Origin: JBMORL01 sp049322335
GTDB taxonomy: Bacteria > Bacteroidota > Bacteroidia > Flavobacteriales_D > UBA2798
Length of the DNA stretch: 64,000 bases
Direction of reading: 5' to 3'
Assembly: GCA_049322335.1 (NCBI GenBank)
Contig: JBMORL010000077.1
Span: 1 to 64,000, forward strand
Position 1 is the first letter of the stretch; the number at the start of each line of letters is the position of its first letter. The notes beneath the pieces are model-generated. The model had not been told where the DNA came from. It did no database searches and saw only the letters and a program-made list of their open reading frames with translations. The translations under genes were made by a program, and so were the position numbers. This document shows positions 8,651 to 17,472 of this stretch, in pieces.

Positions 8651-9298
8651 ATGAAAAAAGCATTTATATTCTTGCTGATGGCCATGATCGCCCGGGTATC
8701 TTCCGGGGGGAATACTCCATCACCCTGTATAAGTTGTGATTCGCTGCAAATGAAGGAAGGGAAAGCCTGGCTTAACGGGCAGCCTTATACCGGCAAATGT
8801 GAGACCTACCATGCTACTGCATCCAGAGAGGGAAAACCAGTAATCAGGGAAAGTTATTTTTATAAAAACGGGTTGCGATATGGAAATTTTTTCACTCTTG
8901 ATGAAAAAGGAAATATCACCCAGGAAGGAAACATTACCAGTGTAGTTAAAAAAACCGAAGAAGGTGAGATCGTTATCAGAACGGGCAACAGTGTAACGTA
9001 TGAATACTATGAAAGCGGAAAAATGAAATCAGAAACCAAATATATCTATTCTGATGAAGGGATAAAAACAATATCCTCAACCGCCTGGTATGAAACGGGG
9101 AAAGTGAAAAGCACTACCACTTACAATAAATTCGGTAACCAGGAAAAGTATGAAACCTTCAGGCCCAATGGTGATAAAGAGTTGCTGCTCATTTTTGAAT
9201 ACACCGAAAACCAGCGCAACAAGTATTTCACCGAATACAAATGGGACGAAGACGGCAACAAAACCGTTGAAAAAGGGTGTTATAGTCCGAAATTCTGA
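8651..9298 (+). CDS. Exported MORN-like/YwqK-type repeat protein
   Basis: 215 residues, signal peptide at residues 1-19, then repeats of the pattern YxxGxxxSxTxY: YYESGKMKSETKY, WYETGKVKSTTTY and related units. These match the MORN-variant repeats of proteins annotated as YwqK-type antitoxins. Free Cys residues follow the signal peptide (CISC). No toxin-like partner is adjacent. ATG 8651 is chosen because it begins the signal sequence; an upstream ATG at 8633 would only add six residues. Confidence 0.65.
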   Translation: MKKAFIFLLMAMIARVSSGGNTPSPCISCDSLQMKEGKAWLNGQPYTGKCETYHATASREGKPVIRESYFYKNGLRYGNFFTLDEKGNITQEGNITSVVKKTEEGEIVIRTGNSVTYEYYESGKMKSETKYIYSDEGIKTISSTAWYETGKVKSTTTYNKFGNQEKYETFRPNGDKELLLIFEYTENQRNKYFTEYKWDEDGNKTVEKGCYSPKF

Positions 9299-9332
9299 TT
9301 CTTTATAATCTTTTTCTTCATAAATTCATGGC

Positions 9333-9929
9333 ATGAGCCTCCGATTGTTCGTAATAACACTTCTTGCGCTGATAGCAATAGCGTTTAATTATTCACAGTT
9401 GATTAATAAAAAAACAGGCTTGTTTTTCCAACAAGTCAACATTCCTGATACACTGGTAACCGAATATATTCCTGACACCGTATATGGCGATTTTGACGGT
9501 GACGGTAAAAAGGATGGAATATGGCTGGATATTCCTGATTTGATGGATGAAAAATACTCGCATAAAAACCCACCCTTTATCAATGCCCGCCTTGCCGATA
9601 AAAAATTCGGATTCATAAAGTTTGAATCGTATTACGGAGGAGGGTATATTCTAAACGAAGGCGATCTTAATGGAAACGGAACGGATGAATGGTCGGCTTT
9701 GCTTTACAATGAAGGCTCGTGGGGAGGAGTTCATGTTTACTCCTGGGATAAAAAGCGAAAAGAATGGTATCAGCCTGTTGAGCCTTTTTCAGTATGGGAT
9801 GGCCTGGGACAGGAGAACATTTATACAGACACCAGCCGGTGGGGATATGTCATTATCAATGAATGGTCTTATTCCAATACGGAAGGCCATAAGCTTAACA
9901 CAAAATCTGTGCGTATCAGTCTGCGTTGA
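9333..9929 (+). CDS. Exported protein with DxDxDG calcium-binding-like loops
   Basis: 198 residues with an N-terminal hydrophobic signal or anchor (residues 3-20). Two loops resemble FG-GAP/VCBS calcium sites: DFDGDGKKDG near residue 52 and DLNGNGTDEW near 112. Such loops usually occur in beta-propeller repeats, but at this length the protein is too short for a full propeller. Located 34 bp after the MORN-like gene on the same strand. Function unknown. Confidence 0.6.
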   Translation: MSLRLFVITLLALIAIAFNYSQLINKKTGLFFQQVNIPDTLVTEYIPDTVYGDFDGDGKKDGIWLDIPDLMDEKYSHKNPPFINARLADKKFGFIKFESYYGGGYILNEGDLNGNGTDEWSALLYNEGSWGGVHVYSWDKKRKEWYQPVEPFSVWDGLGQENIYTDTSRWGYVIINEWSYSNTEGHKLNTKSVRISLR

Positions 9930-9968
9930 GTTGTTATTTTCAAACGGAATTTTGTGTTATTTTGCAGC

Positions 9969-10406
9969 ATGAGCGGAAAAAACCTGAACGAAAAACAACA
10001 GCGATACGACCGGGCCTATATGCGCATGGCTTTGGAGTGGGCCAGGCTTTCTCATTGTCTTCGTAAACAAGTAGGCGCCTTGATTGTTAAAGACAATATG
10101 ATTATTTCTGACGGCTATAACGGAACACCTACCGGTTTTGATAATTGTTGCGAAGATGATAAAGGCGATACCCTTTGGTACGTCCTTCATGCTGAAGCCA
10201 ACGCCATCATGAAAGTAGCCCGCTCAACACAAAGCGCAAAAGGCGCCACGTTATATTTAACACTTTCGCCCTGTAAGGAATGCAGCAAACTGGTGTTGCA
10301 GGCCGGCATTCAGCGGGTGGTTTTTCTCCATGCCTATAAAGACCTTTCGGGAGTGGAATTTTTACGCAATGCCGGTATTGAAGCACTACAACTTGAACTG
10401 GAATAA
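9969..10406 (+). CDS. dCMP/deoxycytidylate deaminase
   Basis: 145 residues of the zinc-dependent cytidine/deoxycytidylate deaminase fold. The zinc-ligand motif HAEANAIM and PCKEC are both present, with NGTP and NCCED between as in ComEB-type dCMP deaminases. It converts dCMP to dUMP in the cytosol for thymidylate synthesis. ATG 9969 begins the typical MSGKN start; the upstream alternative adds only MLFCS. The TAA stop overlaps the ATG of the next gene by one base (TAATG), so translation is probably coupled to the protease. Confidence 0.92.
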   Translation: MSGKNLNEKQQRYDRAYMRMALEWARLSHCLRKQVGALIVKDNMIISDGYNGTPTGFDNCCEDDKGDTLWYVLHAEANAIMKVARSTQSAKGATLYLTLSPCKECSKLVLQAGIQRVVFLHAYKDLSGVEFLRNAGIEALQLELE

Positions 10407-12055
10407 TGGAAACTAACGGAGATAACCTATACGAAACCAATGCCCCGAAAAAACCGGCTAATTACAGCAGCCGGCTGATTATTTATTTTCCGCTTTTACT
10501 GGCCCTCGCCCTTTCAATGGGTATTTATTTCGGCTCACAGCTTAATCCGCTTCCCAAAGGAGCCGAAAAAGAATCACTGAGCAAGATCAACCATGTGATG
10601 AAACTCATTGAAGAGAATTATGTGGATGAAATAGACCGCTCCAAACTAACGGAGGAAGCATTATCGAACATTTTATCGGGACTTGATCCCCACTCAGCTT
10701 ATCTTACTCCCGAGATGGCAAAAAAATCGCAGGAAGAACTGAGCGGAAATTTCGGGGGAGTGGGGATACAGTTTATTGTGCATAAAGATACGCTGGTGGT
10801 TACACACATCATTGAAGGCGGCCCGGCAGAAAATGAAGACATCCGTCCGTTTGACAGGATTATTAAAGTAGACACCACTTCATTTGCCGGAAGAGATATT
10901 ACCACTGATGATGTATTTAAGTCATTGCGCGGACAAGTGGGATCAATCGTTCACCTGACCATTCAGCGTCCCGGGGAAAAAGAACTGGTAAAAAAAGAAC
11001 TCATGCGCGGGTTGATTCCCGTTAGCCCGATAGAAGCTTCCATTATGCTGGACGAAGAAACCGGTTATATTAAGCTTTCGCAGTTTGGAGAAAATACCAT
11101 GGCCGATTTTATTGAAGCCGTTATAAAACTGAAACGTGATGGAATGAAACGGCTTGTTTTCGATTTGCGTGATAATGGTGGCGGATTACTCAACCAGGCC
11201 AACGACCTGGCAGACGAATTTTTGGATGCAGGTAAAATGATTGTATATACCGAAGGCGCACACAGTCCGAGAAGAACCTATAAAGCCACTGCTAAAGGAA
11301 GACTGGAAAACAATCCGGTAGTGGTGCTCATTAATCATAATTCAGCTTCTGCCAGCGAAATTGTAGCCGGTGCTTTGCAGGATAACGACCGCGGAATTAT
11401 TATGGGAAGAAGATCGTTTGGAAAAGGCCTGGTGCAGCAGGAACTCCCTATTGGCGATGATGGTTCACGACTGCGCTTAACCATTGCCCGTTATTACACT
11501 CCCACGGGAAGGTGCATACAAAAACCCTATGGAAACGGAATTGATTACGAGCGCGAACAGAGAGACCGGTACGAAAACAACGAATTTTTTCATCCTGACA
11601 GCAGTGTGTTTGTTGATTCATTGAAAAAGAAAACCCCCGGGGGGAAAATTGTTTATGGCGGTGGCGGCATCAATCCTGATATTTTTATTCCGCTTGATAC
11701 CACCGGGCGGAGCGATTTATATTCGCAACTGATGTATGGAAGAACATTTGCAGAATATGCTTTTGATTTTATTGAAAAACACAAAAACTTTTCTTCCCGG
11801 TATAAATCGTATAAAGAATATGCCAGCCGTTTTACTATAGATGAAGTAACGTTTATGGGATTGATTGAGTATGCCCGTGCCCGTTCCATTTACCTGTCAG
11901 AAGCTGATGTAAAGCATTCGGAAGAGCTGATAAAAAATTACCTGAAAGCCGAAATAGGAAGATTGATCTGGAACAGTGACGGTTTTTATTCGGTGATCGC
12001 CAAACGGGATAATGATATTCAGCGGGCACTGGAAAAAGTAAAACAGATCAATTAA
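10406..12055 (+). CDS. ctpA: C-terminal processing protease (peptidase S41, CtpA/Prc family)
   Basis: 549 residues with one N-terminal transmembrane helix (about 27-45), a PDZ domain (about 110-195) and the S41 catalytic domain (about 210-380). The catalytic dyad region is intact: SASASE at 313-318 carries the Ser and SFGKG carries Lys340. The enzyme trims the C-termini of exported proteins in the periplasm. Order dcd-ctpA with a one-base overlap suggests an operon. The C-terminal 150 residues are a helical extension also seen in Bacteroidota homologues. Confidence 0.93.
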   Translation: METNGDNLYETNAPKKPANYSSRLIIYFPLLLALALSMGIYFGSQLNPLPKGAEKESLSKINHVMKLIEENYVDEIDRSKLTEEALSNILSGLDPHSAYLTPEMAKKSQEELSGNFGGVGIQFIVHKDTLVVTHIIEGGPAENEDIRPFDRIIKVDTTSFAGRDITTDDVFKSLRGQVGSIVHLTIQRPGEKELVKKELMRGLIPVSPIEASIMLDEETGYIKLSQFGENTMADFIEAVIKLKRDGMKRLVFDLRDNGGGLLNQANDLADEFLDAGKMIVYTEGAHSPRRTYKATAKGRLENNPVVVLINHNSASASEIVAGALQDNDRGIIMGRRSFGKGLVQQELPIGDDGSRLRLTIARYYTPTGRCIQKPYGNGIDYEREQRDRYENNEFFHPDSSVFVDSLKKKTPGGKIVYGGGGINPDIFIPLDTTGRSDLYSQLMYGRTFAEYAFDFIEKHKNFSSRYKSYKEYASRFTIDEVTFMGLIEYARARSIYLSEADVKHSEELIKNYLKAEIGRLIWNSDGFYSVIAKRDNDIQRALEKVKQIN

Positions 12056-12057
12056 TA

Positions 12058-12507
12058 TTATTTTCGCAATACGTATCTCGTTTTTTTAGTATCCCAGGAA
12101 TAATTTACCCCGGCTTCATCCAGTTCTTTTTTGGTTTGCTCAAAAAAATGTCCCACTTCTCCCAGATTGACAAAACGTGAAAAACGATGATCAGGATCAC
12201 CGCCTGAAAACATATTATCATTTAGATCATCTACCAGTTTTTCTTCCTTTGGCACAGACTCATATTTATCCAGCCGTTGTTTCAGTTCAAGATAATCCTT
12301 TTGAATGTAAAAGGCAAAACTTACAACTGAATCGTAATCTGCCTGTAATTCTGCATGCCATTTTTCAATATTAGCCTTACGGAAAGCGATGGAATCATTT
12401 TCTTCTTTTTGGAGTGGAGGAGCTTTTTCCCCGCCAGATTTCGTTTCCCGGCTGCATCCGACAACCAGCAAAGTGAAAAAAGTAAAGTAAAACAGTGAGT
12501 ATTTCAT
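12058..12507 (-). CDS. Hypothetical lipoprotein
   Basis: 149 residues starting MKYSLFYFTFF with lipobox VVGC near residue 18. Acidic, helix-rich mature part with no domain I recognise. ATG 12507 is chosen because it starts the lipoprotein signal; the longer frame to 12561 would bury it. Convergent with ctpA, stops 2 bp apart. Upstream on its own strand the sequence TATTTTG lies directly before the start and may be a degenerate -7 element. Confidence 0.65.
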   Translation of the reverse strand: MKYSLFYFTFFTLLVVGCSRETKSGGEKAPPLQKEENDSIAFRKANIEKWHAELQADYDSVVSFAFYIQKDYLELKQRLDKYESVPKEEKLVDDLNDNMFSGGDPDHRFSRFVNLGEVGHFFEQTKKELDEAGVNYSWDTKKTRYVLRK

Positions 12508-12567
12508 AGCAAAATATGTTTTAAATCTGTAAAAAATCGCCAAATTAGCCGTGAAAATCAACCAGGC

Positions 12568-13077
12568 ATGGCTATCATCCGGTACAATACAAAAATATTA
12601 AAGTTCACCAAAATGGGAGAAAAAACCGGGTGGACCTATATAGAAATTCCGGCAGATATAGCACAAAAGTTAAAACCCGGAAATAAAAAATCATTTCGTG
12701 TAAAAGGAAAGCTCGATCATTTTTCCATTGAAAAAACATCATTACTGCCCATGGGTAAAGGAGCATTTATTATGCCACTGAATGCTGTTATGAGGAAAGG
12801 TATTGGAAAAAAAGAGGGAGGAATGTTACGGGTGCAACTGGAGGAAGATAAACGCGAATATGTATTGAATTTTGACATGATGGAATGTTTGAAAGACGAA
12901 CCTGCGGCAGTAAAAAAATTCAAATCTCTTCCCGGTTCTCACCAGCGTTATTTTTCCAAATGGATAGAAAGCGCCAAAACCGAAGCCACGAAAGCCAAAA
13001 GAATTGCAATGACGGTAAATGCTTTGGCCAAAGGATGGGGATTTGCGGAAATGATAAGGGCGAATAAAAAACAATAA
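12568..13077 (+). CDS. DUF1905/YdeI-OmpD-associated family protein
   Basis: 169 residues, cytosolic, no signal. The N-terminal about 95 residues look like DUF1905, a small beta-barrel with GWTYIEIP and FRVKGKLD. The C-terminal part has the YdeI/OmpD-associated signature (LPGSHQRYFSKWIESAKT followed by KAKRIAMTV). Proteins of this type are annotated as bacteriocin-protection-like, but their biochemical role is not established. The next gene starts 4 bp after the stop. Confidence 0.8.
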   Translation: MAIIRYNTKILKFTKMGEKTGWTYIEIPADIAQKLKPGNKKSFRVKGKLDHFSIEKTSLLPMGKGAFIMPLNAVMRKGIGKKEGGMLRVQLEEDKREYVLNFDMMECLKDEPAAVKKFKSLPGSHQRYFSKWIESAKTEATKAKRIAMTVNALAKGWGFAEMIRANKKQ

Positions 13078-13080
13078 TAT

Positions 13081-13461
13081 ATGGCTCTCGCGGTTATCAA
13101 ATGGATCATTGTTGTTTTGTCATTGCTCAATGCCGGTTATATGGCAGTTGACGGAACAAAAGCACTCACTACGGGAGATTATTTCCGTCCCTCATCAGGT
13201 GAATATGCCGGGCAACTGGGGCCGTGGACAAAACTGGTGGAGAAAATCGGGATAGATCCGATGTCGGCATTAATGAAAAGTATTTTCCTTGTTTTTGGAC
13301 TGGCAGGATTATTTATTACTGTCGCTTTTGCCATGAATGTTTCGTGGAGTTTTAAAGCGTTGCTTCTATTTAACATTTTCTGCCTGTGGAACCTGTTTTT
13401 CGGTACAGCCAGTTGTGCTTTACAGATGATTTTACTTTTGGTTTACCGGTGGATGAGGTGA
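13081..13461 (+). CDS. Small integral membrane protein
   Basis: 126 residues with about four hydrophobic segments: 3-25, 62-82, 86-104 and 107-122. Between the first two is a soluble loop with PSSGEYAGQLGPW. It closely follows the DUF1905 gene and is probably co-transcribed. I do not recognise the family; similar four-helix proteins occur as conserved hypotheticals in Bacteroidota. Confidence 0.65.
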   Translation: MALAVIKWIIVVLSLLNAGYMAVDGTKALTTGDYFRPSSGEYAGQLGPWTKLVEKIGIDPMSALMKSIFLVFGLAGLFITVAFAMNVSWSFKALLLFNIFCLWNLFFGTASCALQMILLLVYRWMR

Positions 13462-13524
13462 TAAAATTAACCCGTGTTAATCATAGTTAATTATTTCTAC
13501 CCTATCATTGCCTGAAAATGTAAT

Positions 13525-14175
13525 ATGAAATTCAAACATTTCACCATAGTATTGATTTTACTTTTTGTATTCGACTCCTGTGCGATAGAAAAAAGAAGAT
13601 ACAGAAAAGGATTTTATATTCACAAATTACACTCATTTCATAATGGTTCCGTTCAAACTGAAGAAAAGAATGATTTAGACGGTTCTCCAAAAGAAAAAAA
13701 TGATTCTGTTAATACAGTTACAATTACTGATGATCCTGAGACAGCAACAAACCATGTCGGGTTAAATACAAATAGTTTAGTTAAGGACGTTTATGCTGAA
13801 AAAAACGGAAAGAAAATAGCTTTTCACCGGGAATCAGAAAAAAATGTAAACAGCCCCATTTCACAAAAAAAAGAAATCAGAAAATTTTTTACATCCACAC
13901 CCGTGACAATATCTCAGGCAAAAAACCAGGAATGGAGAGTTTTATTAGCCATTTTCTGTGTGGCCTTAATGGTAATCGGAATTATTATAATGATTGCATC
14001 TTTTTCAATGACCTATTATTCTGCTTTTTGGGGAATGACTTTTGGAATTGGAGAAGCTTTTATGCATTTTATGAAGGGATTTTTATTGTTTGGAGTTTCC
14101 TGTACAATTTTTATTCTTCAATGCATAAAAATCAGGAAAATCAGACAGGATCAGAAAAAGCAACCGGCAACCTAA
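13525..14175 (+). CDS. Lipoprotein with two C-terminal membrane helices
   Basis: 216 residues. Lipobox FDSC (C19) is followed by IEKRRYRKGFYIH, a short basic motif often seen right after the lipid-anchored Cys in Bacteroidota lipoproteins. A polar low-complexity middle (30-135) leads to two hydrophobic helices at about 143-165 and 178-202. The basic tail would be cytosolic. The gene converges with exbD and the two stops overlap by 4 bp. Confidence 0.6.
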   Translation: MKFKHFTIVLILLFVFDSCAIEKRRYRKGFYIHKLHSFHNGSVQTEEKNDLDGSPKEKNDSVNTVTITDDPETATNHVGLNTNSLVKDVYAEKNGKKIAFHRESEKNVNSPISQKKEIRKFFTSTPVTISQAKNQEWRVLLAIFCVALMVIGIIIMIASFSMTYYSAFWGMTFGIGEAFMHFMKGFLLFGVSCTIFILQCIKIRKIRQDQKKQPAT

Positions 14176-14903
14176 TGATAAATATCAATGTTTACCGGCT
14201 CCTGTTCGGCAATCACCATAGGAACAATCGTGCGGATGATTTTTATCTTTTCAAAATGTTCAGGATTGAATTCACTCCAGTCGGTAAAATTTTCGTGAAA
14301 CACTTTTTGCGACCATTCGTTTCGTAATTCATGGTAAGCCTGCTGTATGCCATCGTGAATCTGAATGTAAGTTCCGTACTCCACTTTTTTATCGGTGGTA
14401 ATACTGATGATGGCCCTTCGCGGAACGGTTCTATATGATCCCGCTTTTTTGGCTGCGGCCAGCCGATCCTCCCATAGGGAAAGAATGCTTTTTTTTACAG
14501 AAATAAGTGATGATTGCGGTTCATTTTGCTCCAGCACCTGCAGTTCGGCTTTGAGGCGAACAATAGAATCGCGCGCGATAAAAACAGTTACTTCATCCAA
14601 TTGAGGTAATGCGGCTTTGTTTTCGGGGTTGGTAAGAAATTCTTTCACCTTTTCTTTCAGCAGTGAAACATTGTGTAGTTTTTCTTCTTCCACCATAATT
14701 TCATTCTGACCGTTGATGATGATCTCGAATACATCGCGTTCGTTTATTTTTGTAAAAATGTCTTCTATTTTCCCGGGCGGCAGTTTTTGCGGGATGCCTT
14801 CTTCCACATCCATAGTAGTGGTCATTAAAAAATAAATAAGAATTAAAAATGCAATATCTGCCATCGAACCTGCATTAATCTCACCGGGCCATCGCTTTGC
14901 CAT
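14172..14903 (-). CDS. exbD: ExbD/TolR-type biopolymer transport protein
   Basis: 243 residues. The N-terminal signature INAGSMADIAFLILIYFLM (about residues 9-27) includes the membrane Asp that carries protons in ExbD/TolR/MotB-type stators. The periplasmic part is about 210 residues, longer than the usual 140 or so, as in many Bacteroidota ExbD paralogues. ExbD works with ExbB and TonB to energise outer-membrane transport, but neither is in the window, so this is an orphan copy. No good promoter is visible. Confidence 0.85.
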   Translation of the reverse strand: MAKRWPGEINAGSMADIAFLILIYFLMTTTMDVEEGIPQKLPPGKIEDIFTKINERDVFEIIINGQNEIMVEEEKLHNVSLLKEKVKEFLTNPENKAALPQLDEVTVFIARDSIVRLKAELQVLEQNEPQSSLISVKKSILSLWEDRLAAAKKAGSYRTVPRRAIISITTDKKVEYGTYIQIHDGIQQAYHELRNEWSQKVFHENFTDWSEFNPEHFEKIKIIRTIVPMVIAEQEPVNIDIYH

Positions 14904-15081
14904 ACGTTATAGTTTTGGTTCAACATCTGTTCAATATACCATCAACGGAATTTCCCGCCCTGATATTTTTTATTCCACACGGAGTTAGGCAACGGTTCAA
15001 AATATAATGATAACGGTTTTTGGAGTACGGATTTGTTAAAAAATAATCCCGGCTTTTCCCATTCAATTATTTTACCGACAT

Positions 15082-15137
15082 TGGGTGCAGAAAATTCAGT
15101 AAGCATGGTTACTGAAAAGTAACATTCTCCGCACCCA
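15082..15137. promoter_or_regulatory. Nested inverted repeat upstream of a Cys/His-rich lipoprotein gene
   Basis: Outer arms TGGGTGC (15082-15088) and GCACCCA (15131-15137) enclose inner arms TTCAGTAA (15095-15102) and TTACTGAA (15109-15116), all perfect, with GAA/TTC pairing in between. There is no T run, so it is not a simple terminator. It could be an operator or a leader RNA structure for the gene starting at 15164. Confidence 0.5.
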
Positions 15138-15163
15138 TGCTGGCGGGAACAATAAAAATTATT

Positions 15164-15373
15164 ATGAAAAAAGTTTTCATGTTGTTAACTGTTGCCACAC
15201 TTGCCCTGGTGTCCTGTGGCGGTGGTGACAAAAAAGATGACAAAAAGGAAGGCGAGAAAAAAGAAGCCGGGCTTAAAGATCATCTATGCACGGAGCGTTG
15301 CCACGAAGCCGGACATTGTGTGATGGCTCACGGAGAGAAAGGCCACGAATGCTCTGATGAATGCAAAATGTAA
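15164..15373 (+). CDS. Small Cys/His-rich lipoprotein
   Basis: 69 residues. Lipobox LVSC (C18) and a charged Lys/Glu/Asp linker lead to a compact C-terminus dense in metal ligands: C42, C46, H47, H51, C52, H56, H61, C63 and C67. That spacing suggests metal binding at the cell surface or in the periplasm. ATG 15164 is chosen as the start of the lipoprotein signal; the upstream ATG at 15137 lies inside an inverted repeat. A terminator directly follows, then a YkgJ-type Cys-cluster gene. Confidence 0.75.
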   Translation: MKKVFMLLTVATLALVSCGGGDKKDDKKEGEKKEAGLKDHLCTERCHEAGHCVMAHGEKGHECSDECKM

Positions 15374-15375
15374 TG

Positions 15376-15397
15376 AAAGGGGCGAAAGCCCCTTTTC
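15376..15397 (+). terminator. Intrinsic terminator
   Basis: AAAGGGGC-GAAA-GCCCCTTTT: an 8-bp GC-rich stem with a GAAA tetraloop and a T run, 3 bp after the stop of the Cys/His lipoprotein gene. Confidence 0.8.
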
Positions 15398-15407
15398 AAT
15401 TTATAAA

Positions 15408-15917
15408 ATGAGTTACGTCCAAAATATAAACCGTCTCCATAAACTGTATACACTTGTTCAGCAGGTATCCGGTGAACTGGAAACCATCCACCAACCCCGG
15501 CTACATTGCAAAAAAGGTTGTTTTGGTTGTTGCGTGGATAATATAGAAGTGTTTGGCATAGAAGCGGAGAATATCAAAAAGCAATATCCTGAAGTACTGC
15601 AACAACCACCTAACGCACCAGGGGCGTGTGCATTTTTAGATCGTGAAGGAGCTTGCCGGATTTATGATGCCCGTCCATTTGTATGTCGAACACACGGCCT
15701 GCCTTTGCGTACCATTGCCGAAGAAAACAACAAAATTTTCGAGTTGCGCGACATCTGTCCGCTGAACGAAGAAGGCACTCCGCTTGAAAACATAGATGAA
15801 CGCCAGCTATTTTTCACCAATCCTTTTGAAGAAGCACTGGCTAAACTGCAACTGGAATGTGATGGAGGGAAAATGGAGAGAGTGGGGTTGAGAGGGATGT
15901 TTATCTTCCGGAAATAA
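15408..15917 (+). CDS. YkgJ-family cysteine cluster protein
   Basis: 169 residues, cytosolic. A CxxxCxxCC cluster at C34, C38, C41 and C42 is followed by ACAFLDREGACRIYDARPFVCR, the typical YkgJ arrangement (zinc/iron-chelating domain). The family probably binds Fe-S or zinc; function is not established. ATG 15408 is preferred because the longer frame from 15357 overlaps the upstream coding region and terminator. Confidence 0.85.
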   Translation: MSYVQNINRLHKLYTLVQQVSGELETIHQPRLHCKKGCFGCCVDNIEVFGIEAENIKKQYPEVLQQPPNAPGACAFLDREGACRIYDARPFVCRTHGLPLRTIAEENNKIFELRDICPLNEEGTPLENIDERQLFFTNPFEEALAKLQLECDGGKMERVGLRGMFIFRK

Positions 15918-15945
15918 AAAAAGAGGAAAAATTTCCTCCTTTTGT
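15916..15945. terminator. Bidirectional terminator between ykgJ-like gene and nadV
   Basis: A-rich/T-rich hairpin with GAGGAAA and TTTCCTC arms flanked by A and T runs, so it can act for both convergent genes. Confidence 0.65.
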
Positions 15946-15962
15946 TAATGGTATTTTAAAAA

Positions 15963-17462
15963 TTAACCTTCAATAACCGTCTCACTTTTTTCAAGATATT
16001 TTTGAACACGGCTTCTTATTTCTGACAAAGAATGGTCACGTAATAATTTTCCGTTTTCAAATACAGGTTCCATCAGGCAGAATTTTAGTTCATCCCAGGA
16101 ACACTGATCCTTTAATACCAGTTTTCCATTTTGTTCTTGTACAGCTAATAATCCCCTCGCTGATTTTTTTGTACCATCATCAGTCTTCGGGTCTTTGTAA
16201 ATTTCCCTCTCTTCCCCGTTTACTTTTCCATAAGTTGCTTTCATTGCAAATCCGTAGGTATCGCGTGTTACGTATTCGTAGGTAAAAGAACCAATTCCCA
16301 AAACAACGTTAAAAGAAGCAAATCCTTTTTGTTTTAATCCTTCTAATATTGCCAGTTGCCTGTCAAGAGTGATGCTGTCTCCGTAAATTAATCCGATATG
16401 TGAATCAAGAAGTTTATAGCCCTTATCTGTTATAATGCCTCCGAAAATTTCCCACATACATTCAATGGCGCCTTTATATTCGGGACTTCCGGGTTGTGCG
16501 TCTTTATCACCTATAATTATTTTTACAGGATCACCACTATCGGGACGAATAACCACTTTTCCATTTCTTGAAAGAATCTCATTTTTCAATTTTGGTAAAT
16601 ACTCGGTAATCACCTGCCAGAAATCCCATGTATCTGAAACAATAGACACAATGCCTGTGGGATATAAATCAGTTACCAGCCTTCGAAAAGTTTCAATTTC
16701 ATTTTCTTTTGTCCCCATACACATCACCGAATGTTCAGTAGCAGGAACACTTCCTCCGATGATTTCTTTTTCAGCATCGGCATTATAATATAACTCATGG
16801 AAGTCTATTGCGGGAACAGTATCAGTTCCATAAAAAGAAAGAAGGTGGCCCGCACCACTGATACAAGCGTCTTCTATGCCACTCATCCCCCGAAAACTAA
16901 AATCATGTCCTTGCCAATAGACAAAATCAATATTGTTTTCACTTACGGTTTCAAAAGCATACCGGTTAAATATTTTTCGGTATTGAAATGCAGTGGTAGC
17001 ACTTGTAGAAGGTTTCCATAATATAGCAGACATAAGGGACTCTAAATAGTTTGTGAGCCAGAAAAAACGAGGTTCTGTATTATGAACTGTTAATACGGGG
17101 ATTTTTGGACTAACAATAGTTCCTTCTGGTAGCGCTTTTATTGAAAGGGGTAGATATCCGAGATCATGTAATTCGGCAATATGTTCTACAGGAATACTGT
17201 CTTTGCCTAGAGAAGTATCCATTCTGCGTTTGTAGTCAGCCATTACTTTTTCTTTTGGTAGTTTAAAAAACCCTTCATTCCATTGACGAACGAGATATTC
17301 TTTTACAAAATATTGTAAGCCAAAAAAAACAAGTTCTCCATGTCCGTCACGCCTGAATTTTCGGGGTGTAAAATTGGAATAAACCAATTCGGTTCCTTCG
17401 GGATATTGTCTGCGGTGATCAGCTTTATAAAAGTCGATCAGCATGAGTGGATTGATTTTCAT
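15963..17462 (-). CDS. nadV: Nicotinamide phosphoribosyltransferase
   Basis: 499 residues, the normal size for NAMPT/NadV. It makes NMN from nicotinamide and PRPP, the first step of NAD salvage. Visible motifs: the N-terminal LIDFYKADHRRQYPEGTE, HDFSFRGMSG, the active-site His in VPATEHSVMCMG, and VIRPDSGDP with IYGDSI. ATG 17462 begins MKINPLMLIDFYK; the longer frame runs into the intergenic spacer. It lies 10 bp after the PRPP synthetase gene, which supplies its co-substrate. Confidence 0.94.
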   Translation of the reverse strand: MKINPLMLIDFYKADHRRQYPEGTELVYSNFTPRKFRRDGHGELVFFGLQYFVKEYLVRQWNEGFFKLPKEKVMADYKRRMDTSLGKDSIPVEHIAELHDLGYLPLSIKALPEGTIVSPKIPVLTVHNTEPRFFWLTNYLESLMSAILWKPSTSATTAFQYRKIFNRYAFETVSENNIDFVYWQGHDFSFRGMSGIEDACISGAGHLLSFYGTDTVPAIDFHELYYNADAEKEIIGGSVPATEHSVMCMGTKENEIETFRRLVTDLYPTGIVSIVSDTWDFWQVITEYLPKLKNEILSRNGKVVIRPDSGDPVKIIIGDKDAQPGSPEYKGAIECMWEIFGGIITDKGYKLLDSHIGLIYGDSITLDRQLAILEGLKQKGFASFNVVLGIGSFTYEYVTRDTYGFAMKATYGKVNGEEREIYKDPKTDDGTKKSARGLLAVQEQNGKLVLKDQCSWDELKFCLMEPVFENGKLLRDHSLSEIRSRVQKYLEKSETVIEG

Positions 17463-17472
17463 TTTTTTATGG

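Noticed and set aside
15137..15163. Longer start for the Cys/His lipoprotein
   Set aside because: Would place the start in an inverted repeat and put a non-signal stretch before the lipoprotein signal.
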